Shown here: positions 1 through 12,441 of the stretch, piece by piece
Layout: the number at the start of each line of letters is the position of its first letter
How positions within the stretch are numbered: position 1 is the first letter of the stretch
Assembly (NCBI GenBank): GCA_032717465.1
Contig: CM064683.1
Coordinates: 38,925,042 to 38,989,041, forward strand
Reading direction: 5' to 3'
Source of the DNA: Coenobita brevimanus
Taxonomy: Eukaryota; Arthropoda; Malacostraca; Decapoda; Coenobitidae
Length of the DNA: 64,000 nt
Position numbers and translations under genes: made by a program
Notes under the pieces: generated by a model
Database searches by the model: none
Seen by the model: the letters and a program-made list of their open reading frames with translations, nothing else
Told to the model about the DNA's origin: nothing

Positions 1-160
1 CTTCGTTACTCTCCCTAATCAGTGTAATTCACGTACTTTCCTTAACAGTCCCATTGATATGCCTCTTACTCTAATTATTCACACGCCATATCAAAATTTC
101 AGACACATACGTTAACGTGAGCAATAACACACCTTGATACTGTGCTCTCTAACCTGTGCT

Positions 161-162
<2 letters not shown>

Positions 163-224
<62 letters not shown>

Positions 225-535
225 GGGTATTCATAGCACCTTCCGCCTTACTTCCTGGGGTCACTTGAATCCTCACTTCCTCTCACACACACGTAACTCT
301 CATTTCTACTTCCTCTCACACACACTTCTCTCTCTTCTACTTCCTCTCACACACACACTTAAGTCTCTCTTCTACTTCCTCTCACACACACTTAACTCTC
401 TCTTCTACTTCCTCTCACACACACTTAGCTCTCTCTTCTACTTCCTCTCACACACACTTGACCCTCTTTTCTACTTCCTATCACACACACTTAACTTTCT
501 TTTCTACATCCTCTCACACACACTTCTCTTTTCTT
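163..535. repeat. (CT)n followed by a ~32-bp minisatellite
   Basis: (CT)n at 163-222, then about eight units of CTTCCTCTCACACACACTTA plus CTCTCTTCTA-like sequence from 270 to 535. Confidence 0.9.
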
Positions 536-589
536 TAATTTCATCTGAGGCTTTGAACTCTTACACACCTTCCAGTCTTCCTCTGACCT

Positions 590-680
590 TGGTGCCGAGA
601 GAGACGCCTTCACGTGGTGGCACTGATATAACCGGGTGGCTCCATTGCCCGGTTACACAAACGTCCCTCGCCTCTAGATG
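590..680 (+). repeat. Dispersed repeat T, followed by (ACC)n/(ATC)n
   Basis: CCTTCACGTGGTGGCACTGA, TATAACCGGGTGGCTCCATT. Other copies: 20640-20720 (-), 25530-25795, 26250-26375, 41368-41490, 42318-42440, 45690-45885 (-), 46560-46745 (-). Some copies end in (ACT)n. Confidence 0.6.
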
Positions 681-689
681 AGCCTGTGA

Positions 690-805
690 ATGTAACCACC
701 ACCACCACCATCACCACCACCATCACTACCACCACCATCACCACCACAACCACCATTGCTATAACCACTAATACTACCACCATAACCACTACTGCTACCA
801 CCATA
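690..805. repeat. (ACC)n/(ATC)n tract
   Basis: Imperfect ACC/ATC/ACT triplets following repeat T. Confidence 0.9.
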
Positions 806-1413
806 ACTCTTGTAGAAACTTCGTAGCTTCTTGTAGTGTGTTTTGTAGATCAGTTATACATATATTAGACTCGTGGACGAGCGGTTGTTTTACGTGAGTA
901 GTTTTGTAAGCAGATAATCTTCGTTCCCTTTATCATGTAATGACAGGAGAGGTAAAGATGAGTATGGGACTATTTTTATTTGTCTTGGAAATATTAACAA
1001 AGTCTCTCACACACGAGTGAAGTATAGAGTCCCGCTAGCTACCTCCCTGTCTCGCTTTCTCTTTCTCTGCCACTCTCTCGCCCCTTTTGCTAGTTTCCTT
1101 GTCTCGCTGTCTCTGTACAACCTTTCGCTACGATCGCCAGCCCCCTTCTCATCTCTGATTCCTACATTCTCGTTCAGCAGGGGTCGTGTCACGTGGGCTA
1201 TTCTGTTGTTGAAATGTTCTAGAAGCCTGTGTGTGTGTATGTGTGTGTGTATGGTCACGAGGCGCTGTTTATGGGTTATTGTGCTGGTGTGAGACATTCT
1301 GGAGAGGTGCTAACGTCACTTCCTTTGACCCCTAGGTTTGACATTGACCTGACCTCTAGACTATATTATGTATGTTGCTGGTTATTATGTACTAAGATAT
1401 TTTACAGTCCTGA

Positions 1414-1770
1414 CATTACTACTACTACTACTACTACCACCACCACCACCACCACCACCACCACCACCACCACCACCACCACTACTACTATAACCACTAC
1501 TACTACCGCTGTAACAACTACTACCACCACTACCACCACATCTACTACTTCTACTACTACTGCTGTTATAACCACCACCACTACCACTACTGCTATTGCC
1601 ACTTCTGCTACTACCACTGCTACTACTACTACTGTTACTACCACCATCATCATCATCACCAGCACCAGCACCACCACTACTACTATTACAACAACTACAC
1701 ACTACCACCACCACCACCACTACTACTACTATTACAACAACTACGCACCACCACCACCGCCATAACTACA

Positions 1771-1805
<35 letters not shown>

Positions 1806-1830
1806 GACTGTCACTTCCGTCTCCACATCT
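1414..1830. repeat. Long (ACT)n/(ACC)n triplet array
   Basis: About 400 bp of ACT, ACC, ATC and GCT triplets; the open frames here are by-products. Confidence 0.95.
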
Positions 1831-1849
1831 CTTGCATCTACCTCACTCT

Positions 1850-2830
1850 TATAAGTCCAAGGAAGAAACTTGGGCAATGTTACACTGTTGCAACTCTCCA
1901 CCTGACCAAGCACATAACGGCCCTTTCCTCCCCCCCTCCACTGTATAACTCGGAGGCATTAAAACTTAAAAATATCAGTAGTTTAACCATGAAATGAAGA
2001 TATGAGCAGACGATGAAATTATGACGTGCTTTTTTCATTTAGGCAGCCATTTTTCGTGATTACGTAACAGGTAGTCATGAAACTTCACACATAATTAAAT
2101 ATTCATATAATCATTTATCATGTACAATTTCTGCTTCCTATGTAATAATTGCAAAGTTTTAATAGAAAAATGCATTTGGCCCTTTAGATTCCTTGCACAG
2201 GTCGCACGGAAATTTCTTAGAAAATTGTACTTTCTCACCATTTAAAAAAAAAAAAACTACTTAAGGCACAGCAGTCTACCTGTCAATAAACACCAGTTCA
2301 CTATAAGACACATGATTGCAATTTCATGACTCTATGGTGAATTCTGAGTTCTGGCCCGGAAACGGAATCTCAACGCCACCTGTTGTTGTTGATGCCAGTG
2401 ATAACAATACCCTCCTCTGACTTCCTCAGGTGGAGGGTAAAAAGACAGAGTAATGCTCATCGCCAACACGAGAGTTTTCCATTACGTCCTAAGCATCCCC
2501 AGGCCACGACACGCAACCGTCAAATGTACTGCGGCTCACAAAAGTATCGGTGCACTAGCAATATCCTCTTGCAAACGTATGGCAAATATTATATAAACAG
2601 ACATATTATATCTATAGGCAGATAGATATAGAGGTAGATCGATAAATAGATAGGTAAAATAGACAAAGATAGAGACACGCATGGATAGAAATATATACAT
2701 TTATTAACTAATTTATTTATGTTTATACCCATATTTATAATAAAGATCATCCTTTTTCACTGACATATTTCGTCTCGACCCGTTTGAGACAGCCATGTAT
2801 CGTTAGGTAGGGAATTGAAATACCTGTGAC
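1850..2830. other. No gene seen
   Basis: AT-rich sequence with short GATA-like runs (2615-2690); no coding signal on either strand. Confidence 0.6.
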
Positions 2831-3190
2831 TCAGTGGCTGCGTTTAATTGGCCACCTGCAAGTTTCAGGCAACAGAGAAGTTCAAAATACCAACACTGAT
2901 CATTTTTGTATTTTTAGCTAAATCACGTGTAAAATGAAAATATGTTGCTTGAAAATAGCTATAACATTATGTCACGCACTTATTGAACAATGTTATGCAT
3001 CCATTTTGCCATAAATAAGGAAAGTACCAATGCGAAGACCGTCCATCTTCTCGCAGTGCTTGAGAAACTGCTTATTGTTTCTTTAATTACGTCTAAATAG
3101 AAGAATTTGCTCAGCAAGTACTTGATATTATGCCACAGCTATATTCACACGATATTTATCTATTTTCAACGTTATTTACACCGAGTCTAT
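2830..3190 (+). repeat. Dispersed repeat Q, uninterrupted copy
   Basis: Colinear with the pieces at 38240-38325 and 41290-41655 (AGAAGTTCAAAATA, GAACAATGTTATGC, GCCATAAATAAGGAA, GCTATATTCACAC). Confidence 0.7.
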
Positions 3191-3752
3191 GAAAAATATT
3201 AATGTCAGTATTTTCAGTTTACATGTGGCCCAAAAAATGCACGTAATCGCTAGTCTGCCTGCTTCCTGGCTCGTGGATAATTGTGATTTTACTGTCAATG
3301 GATTGCCTTGATGATTCTGGGTGATCTTCTTGGGGGTAAGTGACATTTGTGTTTTGTTTTTTCGTGTGTGTCAAGAGCTTGTTCTTCATGATTGAATTCA
3401 GTGTCTTCTTGTACGTAGGAGGTGAGGATGAGAGGGAGTGGTGCAGGAGGGGTTAGGGTAGGATGAGTAGTGATTCGAAGTACGGTATTCTGTAACCGTT
3501 TTCAGCATAACATTGGGTAATTAGTTTCAGTTTGGTTGAATATTAGCTGCCGTATTTGTTACGAATATATCTAATATACTGTAGCAGTAGCCTTGTGTCT
3601 GAAACTACACATTCAAATCGCACCAAAATTAGCACAAAAATCGCAAAAATTCGCTGATGTGAAAAAACTTTGTCCCATCACGATTGAAAAATTTTACTAT
3701 ATTTAATTAGCGATCAAATTTTGACAAAATAACGCGGCTCCCGGCGCCCGGT

Positions 3753-3826
3753 CGGTTGCCGTGGCCGAGTGGTTAATATCTCGGACTTGCGTGCGGACAA
3801 CTTGGGTTCCATTCCCGAAGCTGCAA
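3753..3826 (+). mobile_element. tRNA-Ser/Leu-like SINE head or tRNA pseudogene
   Basis: TGGCCGAGTGGTTAA (3762-3776) is a perfect A box and GGTTCCATTCC (3805-3815) a near-perfect B box with tRNA-like spacing. The arms do not pair as a functional tRNA. Confidence 0.6.
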
Positions 3827-3865
3827 ATAACACGATCAATTGGTTAGCTGCAAAAAATCCAAGTA

Positions 3866-4115
3866 ACAACGTTAGACTAGAACAGCACATAAACGGACCA
3901 TCATGGGCCCTTCGATGTCGCCTTGACGGCCGATAGTGACAACGTTACACTAGAACAGCACATAAACGTGACTCGGATTACGTGAAATGATCGCAACGCG
4001 CGAGCGAAGCGCGAGGAAACAAGTGCGAAGCACGAGAAAGCGAGCGCGCAGCACGAGAGCCCTCCGCAGGAGCAAGTGCTAGAGGGCCCGAAGGGCCCAC
4101 GAGCACTTGTTGCAA
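3866..4115. repeat. GC-rich island with 72-bp direct repeat and nested hairpins
   Basis: ACAACGTTASACTAGAACAG recurs at 3866 and 3939. Then come GCGAAGCGCGAGG-type repeats, the hairpin GGGCCCGAAGGGCCC (4084-4098) inside AGTGCT...AGCACT, and arms ACAAGTGC...GCACTTGT. Follows the tRNA-like head at 3753, so the whole may be one element. Confidence 0.6.
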
Positions 4116-4255
4116 TTTCAAGAAAACGGAAACCAACGTATAGACATGGGTAGATTGATTGATTACCCGGTAATTGATTGAAGAACGACGGGGACAAAAC
4201 ACCCCTTTTTCTGAATCACTTTTCCGTCTACTTATACTGTATCCAGTTTCCTTCC

Positions 4256-4362
<107 letters not shown>

Positions 4363-4772
4363 AACGTTAGAACCTCTTCCATATCTCCCCCAGTACACAG
4401 TCATATGTCTTCGTATCCATTAATGCCATAAATATTTTTCACTCAACATACTTTCTTCACCGTCTTCCTCACTCAGTATTAAACCAATTTTATTGTGTAT
4501 TGCGGTACCGTATATACTGTATAACCGATGGATTTATCAGAGTAAGACAATGAGTTGGCAAACTTACGGAAGAAAAAGCCTGAGTTTGGTACAGGTGCAT
4601 TAAAAAAAAACAAAAACGAAAAAACGCATTAACCAAAGGAGCTTGGAATCTCTCATTAAAAGTGTACCCAAGGTCAACGTACTTCACTGACCTTGAATGT
4701 AGAGCCGCGTTCAAAAACAGGTATACACACCTGTTCATATTTTCTATTGTAGTGTCCACTGCTATACTCTTT

Positions 4773-4945
4773 CTACCCTAACTTGGCCTAAAATTGCCAT
4801 CTTGTCACCTTGAATGCTGAGTTGTATCAATAGATTAACACTGAATTATGGTACTAATGAAGCAATGCTATGGAAAGGATGTAGAGCCGTAGTACTGACT
4901 TTTTACCACTGAGCTACGTGCAGTAAGCTGCAAAAGGCCAAAAAT
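4773..4945 (-). repeat. Dispersed repeat W
   Basis: Minus copy of a family with TAGCTCAGTGG (A-box-like), GACAGTACT...GGCTCTACATCC and CAATTTTAGGCCAAGTT. Other copies: 6640-6790, 14250-14410, 19095-19285, 22430-22632, 24130-24290, 27060-27240 and part of 37030-37110. Confidence 0.65.
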
Positions 4946-5156
4946 AATGGCCAGGTTAACGTGAGAGGAGTATAGTGAGATGTGGAACTGTTTCACTTGC
5001 TGTATAATGCCCTGGTCATCAATATTATAGGTAATAAAGGAAATAGCACTACATCTCAACCAGCAATGGACAATACAGTACGCAACACGACTGCGTGTGT
5101 ACCCTTACTAATGAATGCGATTGTGCATATCAGAGAGACGTAATCGGCCCCTTCAT

Positions 5157-5400
5157 GCCACCTTGTCCTCCGCCATCACGCTACCCTCTCTCCAACCCAC
5201 CACTTTCGTTCACATACCTCCACCCCCATCCTTACCCCTCATTGCTATGCCACTGTGTCTTCTGCACACGTAGGGCATGTCTGTCACCCTCCCTGATGCA
5301 TCATAACAAAGAGCATTATTTACAGGCAGAGAAACATACCAAGCCTCGCTCAGCTTAAATATATTGATAAAGGGGAGTGCGAAGTAGAAAACATTAAATT
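5157..5400. repeat. RTE-B-like scrap followed by repeat Z
   Basis: CCACCTTGTCCTCCGCCATC resembles the minus-strand 3' end of RTE-B. AGGGCATGTCTGTCACCCTC to AGCCTCGCTCAGCTTAA is repeat Z. Confidence 0.5.
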
Positions 5401-6234
5401 ATAGGCAAGACAGAGCGGAAGTTTGATCCTATTCTTATTATGACCAACCCAACTTCCTCCGTACGCGACAGTCTCATGGGATATTTATTTATTTGTTAGA
5501 TATACTATAGAATAATGACATCACATACATATACTTGATACAGCTATACTGCATAAATAGACGGCCGATCGTATAGTTTTGTTTGTGGTGGGAATGAAGC
5601 AGGTCTTGGTTTACATACACCTTAGGCACCACCACCACCACACGGAACACAACTCTGCCACACCACCACCACCACAACAGCTACGTCACATACCGGTAGT
5701 CAGGATCATTATAAAAGGTGATGTTCCCTACCTCGTTACCATCATCAGTGGACCTTCTGCTTTGCCGCTTGTACACTGCATAAAACCTTGCAAGCAGAAA
5801 TCTAGTTGAACTTTTTTTTTTTTTATGTATTCAACTCTGGGTTTAGGGTAACAAGTCCCTTCCCTATGTCCCAGCCGTCTTACGTGCTACACACCACACG
5901 TCACCACTTTGGCACTGTAATCCACTGTCCATACTGAATTCATCATGGTAGGACTGTCGTATTCAGGACTAGTGCACTGGGATTAGCGGGGTGTGTTTTT
6001 ACGATTTACCCTGGTTCTTGCTGAAGATCAATAAAGTCTGTCTTAGCGAATTTCAACTCATATAATTCCCTGCCCCCGCCTGGGATTAATCTTGCGTCAC
6101 ACAACAGGCGACCTCTGTATCCAGCACTAAATCGTCGGGTCCTCTATACCGTATACATTTGCTTACGTGTATCTCATTGGCGTACGGATTCCTTGGTGGT
6201 GTGGGAAGCTGCACACGTCATCATTAACTTTACC

Positions 6235-6530
6235 ACCAAAGAGGCTGTTGCATTTATTCCCCTTCACTCTGATGACATGGTGGTAGGTCGTGCCAACCAT
6301 CATTCATTCAGTTGATGTAGTGCTGCCTACTTCTTCCTTCACTTTTATCATTCTTTTTCTGTGTCTGTCCTCCTTTCTTCCTATTTCACCTATCCTTCCT
6401 GTCACTTTTTTTTTTTCTCATCTTTCCCCTTTAGGTAACTTTACACTGAGCGGCATGTCTAATACCCTCCTGTAACCCAGGAAACCATTTCCAACGCTGG
6501 GTGGTAACCATATAACCAAATAACGGGGTG
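6235..6530 (+). mobile_element. SINE-like family S4, 3'-incomplete copy
   Basis: Shares the ATGTAGTGCTGCCTACTTCT to GGTGGTAACCATATAACC segment with 37470-37720, but lacks the RTE-B-type end. Confidence 0.7.
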
Positions 6531-6639
6531 GGGTGGATCCTACTTTGGTACTCCTGTTAACTGGGTGGAGAGACGCAAATGTGACGTCCATCCGGGAATC
6601 AGACCTCCACAATCTGCCCTGCACCTTTTACAGCTTATG

Positions 6640-6790
6640 TCAAGTGGTTCACTGGCAGAACAGGACAATACTATGGCTCTGCATCCTTTCTGTGGCACTT
6701 GTTTGTGGCTGGCATCAAAGCCTAGTATTACAGCTCAGCATTTAAGACGGTGAGATGACAATTTTAGGCCAAGTTAAGAGTAAAAGTAGT
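6640..6790 (+). repeat. Dispersed repeat W
   Basis: Plus copy: CACTGGCAGAACAGGACAAT through ACAATTTTAGGCCAAGTTAA. Confidence 0.65.
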
Positions 6791-7333
6791 ATATTTAGAA
6801 TCAGTAACAATAAAAATTCACTTTCAGACTGATATGACTCACTCTAAGCTCAATAATAATCGTCTGCCGTTAGCTTTAATGGAATACTGAATTGGTCTGG
6901 GCTTGAGTGTTTTTTTTTATATTTTACTCAGCGTAACAAAATCGTCTCAAGGTAGCAGAATTAAACGCTAGGCAAGAGAGGGATAAGACAGGGATAAAAC
7001 ACTACTTCCATTCCGCCGGGTTATTTCTCGTGTGCTGTGGGGACGGCTCAAGTATTACCAGCATCCACCCTCCATCATATTCATTTCCGACGCCCATTGC
7101 CTCGCCCGCGCCCACGCCAGCCGGCTGAGCCGTCCCCGCGACACATAAGATGCCGGGTGATCATCTTGTACAGCGCTGTTTACATGCCATCCTGTATATT
7201 AGAAAAGGAATATCAGAATTAGTGAAAAATTAGCCCACGGCCAAGATGAGTTCAGTTTAAACTCTCTCTTTCTCTCTCTCTCTAATATTATATATATTAT
7301 AGGTATATGTACAATAAATGCATTGATAAATAG

Positions 7334-7335
<2 letters not shown>

Positions 7336-7402
<67 letters not shown>

Positions 7403-7583
7403 ATATCATATATATAGTATAACAGGTACATGAATAGATAGGTAAAGATAGATAGATAGATCGATAGGTAGATAGATAGATAAATAGATATAGATACAGA
7501 TATATATAAAAGAGATAGATCAATAGACAGCTATAGATAGATAGATAGATATTTACGTATAGAGATAGAGATATAATGATAAC

Positions 7584-7619
<36 letters not shown>

Positions 7620-7620
7620 C
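7336..7620. repeat. (TA)n, (GATA)n and (AAT)n cluster
   Basis: TA 7336-7396, GATA-rich 7435-7556, AAT 7582-7618. Confidence 0.93.
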
Positions 7621-8371
7621 TGATCTTTTGTTTCTCCAAAGGAATATATGAAACAGATGGATAGACAGGTATACAGATTATAGATAGACAGACAGCAGAC
7701 AGATGAATTAAATGAAACTCTATACGAAGAAAAAAAATTGTAGTGAAGGGATGCTGTTAGAAAATCAGTATAAGAATCAGTAAAAGAAGAAATCAGTCAC
7801 ACTCGCTATCAGCATAATCAGCCATGTATAATCAGAGTCAGATAAAACACCTAAAGTTGAAAAAAACAATCAATACCAGTCAGGTCAACATCTCAAGTAA
7901 CAGTTTTTTCCACATATCAAGTTTCTGGAGAAATTACAGTAATAATTGGCTGTTTTTTTCTTTTCATTTTCTTTTATTTTCACTTTTAGCAGACCAACAA
8001 TTTCCGGATTTGGTGCAAGTTTTTAAGGTAATGTCAGTGTGCGATCAAGGCCTGTTCCAAAGAGTCTTCCTACACAGAAAATCCCCGTTTTTTCCACGAA
8101 CAATTATGACAGCGATCAGACCATCCTTAGAATTGAACTGGAAAATGTCACCTCTCGTTTACTGAGTTAATTATCCCATCCTCCTCGTTTATTTATTCAT
8201 TTATTATTATTATTATTATTATTATTGCATTTCTTCCTTGAATAAAATTTTTCTGGCTGTAAGTGAAATTCATTACTAGAGTTCGAGAGTTCTTCAGACC
8301 ATTAGAGGGTTCATGTAAAATAAAATAAGGGAACAGAATGGCGTAAGATGTAAGATTTATCAATCTGTGTG

Positions 8372-8600
8372 ACTATAGCCAGACGCCATAATTCTATAAG
8401 GGGTGGCCGTTTGTCTTTGAGTTAGTTGTTTTACTGGGAGACGCACTAACCCTCCGCCAACCGACTTGTTAACACGTAGGGAACACGTGTGGGTTGGTTA
8501 TATGGTTACCACCCAACGTTGTAAATGGTGTCCAGGCATACAGGAAACCATCAGGCTTGTCACTCAATAAAAAGCCACAGACACAAAAATACACCTTTTT
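8372..8600 (-). mobile_element. SINE-like family S4 with RTE-B-type end
   Basis: Minus strand: TGAGTGACAAGCCTGATGG, GGGTGGTAACCATATAACC, CGGAGGGTTAGTGCGTCTCC, then GGCCACCCC and GGCGTCTGGC. Same order as 37640-37858. Confidence 0.75.
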
Positions 8601-9018
8601 TTTTTTTTTTTCCACGAACCATAATTATCTTCAGTCTGAACATACACAAATACGCTAGATAAGGTCGCATCTCTTGCCTGGAACTCGTTTTGATTTAGAC
8701 CTACCCTGTACACACACAAAAAAATACGGCATGAGGAAGTGTAATCATATTTTACCTTAAACTCTTCAGTTCGGGGAGGTCATTTTTATTTTCACGCTTG
8801 CTGATTCCGGGTTATTGTATTTGGCATGGTAGAGATTGGTCGTAGCGTCTATTACTTCCTTTACTGCCATGATGCTCTCTTAATCACAACCCCTTCTGCC
8901 CCAGGACGTTATATAAATGTTCAGTTGTTCATCTCGTTCCCACCAGATGGCTTTATTAAACTGACGAAAGCGTGAACAATACCGCGATGAGAACCACTCT
9001 CTGTTCCTCCATTACGCA

Positions 9019-9166
9019 CCGAGGATGAGATGGAGGAATGGAGTAGAGTGGTATATGAGAGAGGGGTGTGTGTGCTGAGGGAAAGGGCAGCGAAACGGAG
9101 GGGACAGGGCGACATGGAGGCGATTTGTTTGATGCCACCCCTTACGGGATTAATAGGTAGATACAC
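9019..9166 (+). mobile_element. RTE-B 3' fragment
   Basis: Matches the last ~150 bp of the family: GAGGATGAGATGGAGG, GGCGATTTGTTTG, GCCACCCCTTACGGGATT and a short GATA-like tail. Confidence 0.82.
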
Positions 9167-9169
9167 AGA

Positions 9170-9878
9170 ATAATATGCTGATACTAGCAATGACATACAA
9201 ACAGGCATATGCACCCACAATCATACCTATTACAACACTGAATTTTACATGCATCACCTTTCCCACAAACACTCATTTTTCTATTCGTACCTCGCCAACA
9301 TAGGAAAGATTAATTCTGGCCATCATTCTCCCTCCGAAAAGGTCCGGTTCTGCAGTGTACCGATGCAGCCAGATACACATTTCCGTGGGGTAGGCGAGGG
9401 GCTGGAATTCAAGGCCTGATATCAGACTGCCTTAAACATCTGGGTTGGAAGCTTTATACCCTCATATTGACGCTGTGATAACTGTCCAGGTACAACGGTT
9501 TAAGCCCAGCTTGGACGCTCCCCCAGGTATAAGACTGTAGATGGTTCAAGTTATACCTTGATAATGTTTTCTGCATTATTTTTTTTTCTTTAATCAATAG
9601 AATTTGCCCCAGTAGCAGACATATTGATTTAGAAGTGTAATGTGTTGAATAATTCGCCGGGGAAGAGATGGTGCGAACCCTCCAAATTATCACTTGAAAT
9701 AGTCCTGTGAGTGAGTGTGACGTCTGTTCGGTGACAAGACTTCGTAATGCCTCTTCCATGGCGATTTATTTTGTATAGTGTTCCTTATCTCTTTTAAGTG
9801 ACGTATTTTGCATCCTAGCATTGCCATCACCAGACGTTTTTATAAGATTCAAGAGAGACTTTTTTCAGACAGTGAGAA
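9170..9878. other. No gene seen
   Basis: Unique-looking DNA with a repeat V scrap at 9730-9790. Confidence 0.55.
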
Positions 9879-9943
9879 TTAACCCCTTCACTGTCAAAGA
9901 TTATTACTGAACTATAAAAGCGTCATCGTAGTGAAGGGATTAA
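9879..9943. mobile_element. TTAA-flanked short palindromic MITE
   Basis: TTAACCCCTTCACT and AGTGAAGGGATTAA bound 65 bp. TTAA plus CCC at the ends is the pattern of piggyBac-type non-autonomous elements. Confidence 0.55.
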
Positions 9944-10227
9944 GGTGCAAGAAAAAGAAGACACAAATAAACAAAGAAAATAGAAAGCAACTGAAGAGAT
10001 ATTAAGATATTTACTAAAATGTCAAGAAAGTGCAATAGTGAGTCCCTGCCACGACAGATGTGCTGCCCCGTAACGGAAATAAAAAGCAAGGGCTTTTCGT
10101 CTCATTAACTCTCCTCATACTGATACCCTTCTGTCTGTCCGCCGCACTGTTGCATCGTTATCTCTTTTCTATTGCTATTTCAGTGGTCACTGCTCCTCTG
10201 AACTGTCTGCTTGCATCCCTCCATCAC

Positions 10228-10450
10228 TACGGCGGGTGCAGCACAAACTCTCATCCCTTTTCTGTCCAACTCTTTCATGCAAGAGTTAATCGTTACTCCC
10301 ATTTCTTTATGTATGCAACAGGTAAGCTCTGGAACTGTCTTCCTCTGTCTGTGTTTCGTACTGCTTATGACCTCCAGTCTTTTAAACGCAGTGCTTCCAG
10401 ACATCCTGATCTTAAATTTGGCTCTCTGTTACTTTGTTTTTAATTATTGT
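10228..10450 (+). mobile_element. Relic of a different non-LTR RT (C-terminal end)
   Basis: The frame encodes VNRYSHFFMYATGKLWNCLP and AYDLQSFKRSASRH, the familiar C-terminal 'RxxRYxxSFFxxAxxLWNxLP' block of Jockey/CR1-like elements. No other domain is left. Confidence 0.65.
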
Positions 10451-10605
10451 TGGAGGGAATTATCTCGCTTGATTCTGGCCTTTGGTTCCTTCTTTCTCAC
10501 ATAAAAAAAAAAAAGCTTCAGAGGGGATGCAAGGGACTTATTAAGGCCCATTGTAATATCACTTATTTATAGCCCGTCCACTTTATCTGCATGATTGGTT
10601 GAAGA

Positions 10606-10980
10606 TGACTGTAGAAGCGGAAACAGAGCCGGAAAACTGTCATTGATTAGCATCTTAAAAATTAAAGGAAGCGCGACTGTGAATGCGGAAACAGACGTGG
10701 AAAATTTCACAGGTTAGCATAAAAAAGGGAGAAAATAAAGGCTACTGTGAAAGAGGAAGTAGACGTGGAAAAATGTCACTGGTTGGCATAAAAAAGGGAA
10801 AAAATAATCGCAACTGTGGAAGCGGAAACAGGAATCAGTTCTTCGTTGGCTATCGTAGAAAAAAATAGATTGTGGAAGAGGAAGCAGGAGTAAAATATCG
10901 TAGCTTTAAATCGTAACAAAAACAGCGAGTGTCCAAGAGGAATCGGAGGAGTGAAAATTTCGTCCCTTAGCATCGTATAC
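10606..10980. repeat. 57-69-bp minisatellite, six units
   Basis: Units begin CTGTGGAAGCGGAAACAG at about 10608, 10676, 10745, 10812, 10869 and 10927, with TTAGCATAAAAAAGGG in the middle. Confidence 0.85.
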
Positions 10981-11399
10981 CCAACATAACACTCATAGGG
11001 GATTTTCTTTAATTTGGGGGGGTACGTCTGGTTGTGAGAAGGTCAGTGAAGGCTTAATCTGACCTCACCAGTCCAAATAAACCCCTCAAAAGCTGAATAG
11101 ATTTGTAGAATGCAAGAAATTCAACAGTGGACTGAACGGACAAATAAAATGCGGTGAGTGGATGCGGAAACTAAGGATTCTGTTCGCATCGCCATACAAT
11201 CACGTAATTTTTTGCTTTTCATCCCTGTTACTTTCAAATTATTTCCTTCAGTTTAGGGGAAACCTATAGTTGTGACAGTGTTAATGGTGACAATCTAACG
11301 CCTGAATCTAATCCCTCCAGCCCGAAGTCTCTCTAAAGTCTAAAGCAAAATATAATCGCATAATATAATTTTTCCCCCTCTCGACCCTACCTCACCTCC

Positions 11400-11435
<36 letters not shown>

Positions 11436-11436
11436 A

Positions 11437-11473
<37 letters not shown>

Positions 11474-11775
11474 GGTATTTATTATTCTTATTATTGCTGC
11501 TGTTGTTTTTGTTGTTGATGTTGATACTGATGTTGCTACTTCCGTCAAAGGAACTGGAGAGGTATTGTATTCACCTGTCTCAAGTTATTAACGAATTTCA
11601 ATGAAATGTGGGTATGTGGGTCATGGACCAAGGAAGTGTTGATTAAATCTTGGTAGTTAAAACGGAGGTATCAGGTCTTTGATTGCTGTCAAGTTGTTCC
11701 TATTATTATTATGTTGCTAGTAGTAGTAGTAGTAGTAGCAGTAGTAGTAGTAGTAGTAGTAGCAGCAGTAGTATA
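11400..11775. repeat. Triplet-repeat cluster
   Basis: (GAT)n 11400-11432, (ATT)n 11437-11475, (TAG)n 11718-11770. Confidence 0.92.
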
Positions 11776-12275
11776 GCGATAACGACGACGAGGACAATAA
11801 TAGCAATAAAAAAATCATCATTGGTCAAAAGATATTAATTAAAGAAGAAAAAAGTAGGCACTACGTAAAGGAAATTAGCATGAACAAATGCCACTGGTTA
11901 TCATGTCAGTTAATGAAAAAACTGACCTGAAAGATCGGCCCCCTTGTGTGTGGCAAAAGATTAGGTGTGATGACCACCTGAGTGAGGCCAGGTAAAGATG
12001 GATCACCTGTGGCTCCTTCCTCGTGTGCCAGGAAGAACATGGTCTGACTCATGTAATGCTCAAGAAGGAGTACATTTTGTGAAGGACACCATCACTTTTA
12101 CTGTACAACACTACCAGCTATTTCCAGGTGCAACTCTAATATTTACATTACAACTCTAATTTTCCCAGGTGTCTGTGTAGGTGCGGAAATATTTCAAGGA
12201 GTGGCCCGTTCAGTCAGTTACATCTTAAGGATTTTCACTTACAAAGTGCTTCACTCTAGCGAAGTCTCATATGGC

Positions 12276-12306
<31 letters not shown>

Positions 12307-12345
12307 AAATGCTTCAAACTTGAAACATCCTAAAGTTTGTATTTG

Positions 12346-12348
<3 letters not shown>

Positions 12349-12439
<91 letters not shown>
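12349..12439. repeat. (TA)n
   Basis: About 45 TA units; preceded by (CT)n at 12278-12303. Confidence 0.95.

Positions 12440-12441
<2 letters not shown>

Noticed and set aside
1229..1920. Long open frames of poly-Thr, poly-Ser/Gly or poly-Val
   Set aside because: They are translations of the (ACT)n/(ACC)n triplet array in every frame; no flanking coding signal.
3753..3826. A functional tRNA gene
   Set aside because: A and B boxes are good but acceptor and anticodon arms do not pair.
7257..7523. Tyr/Ile-rich minus-strand open frame
   Set aside because: Encoded by TA and GATA microsatellites.
7824..8165. 113-codon open frame on plus
   Set aside because: No recognisable motif, AT-rich, no splice or promoter context; likely chance.
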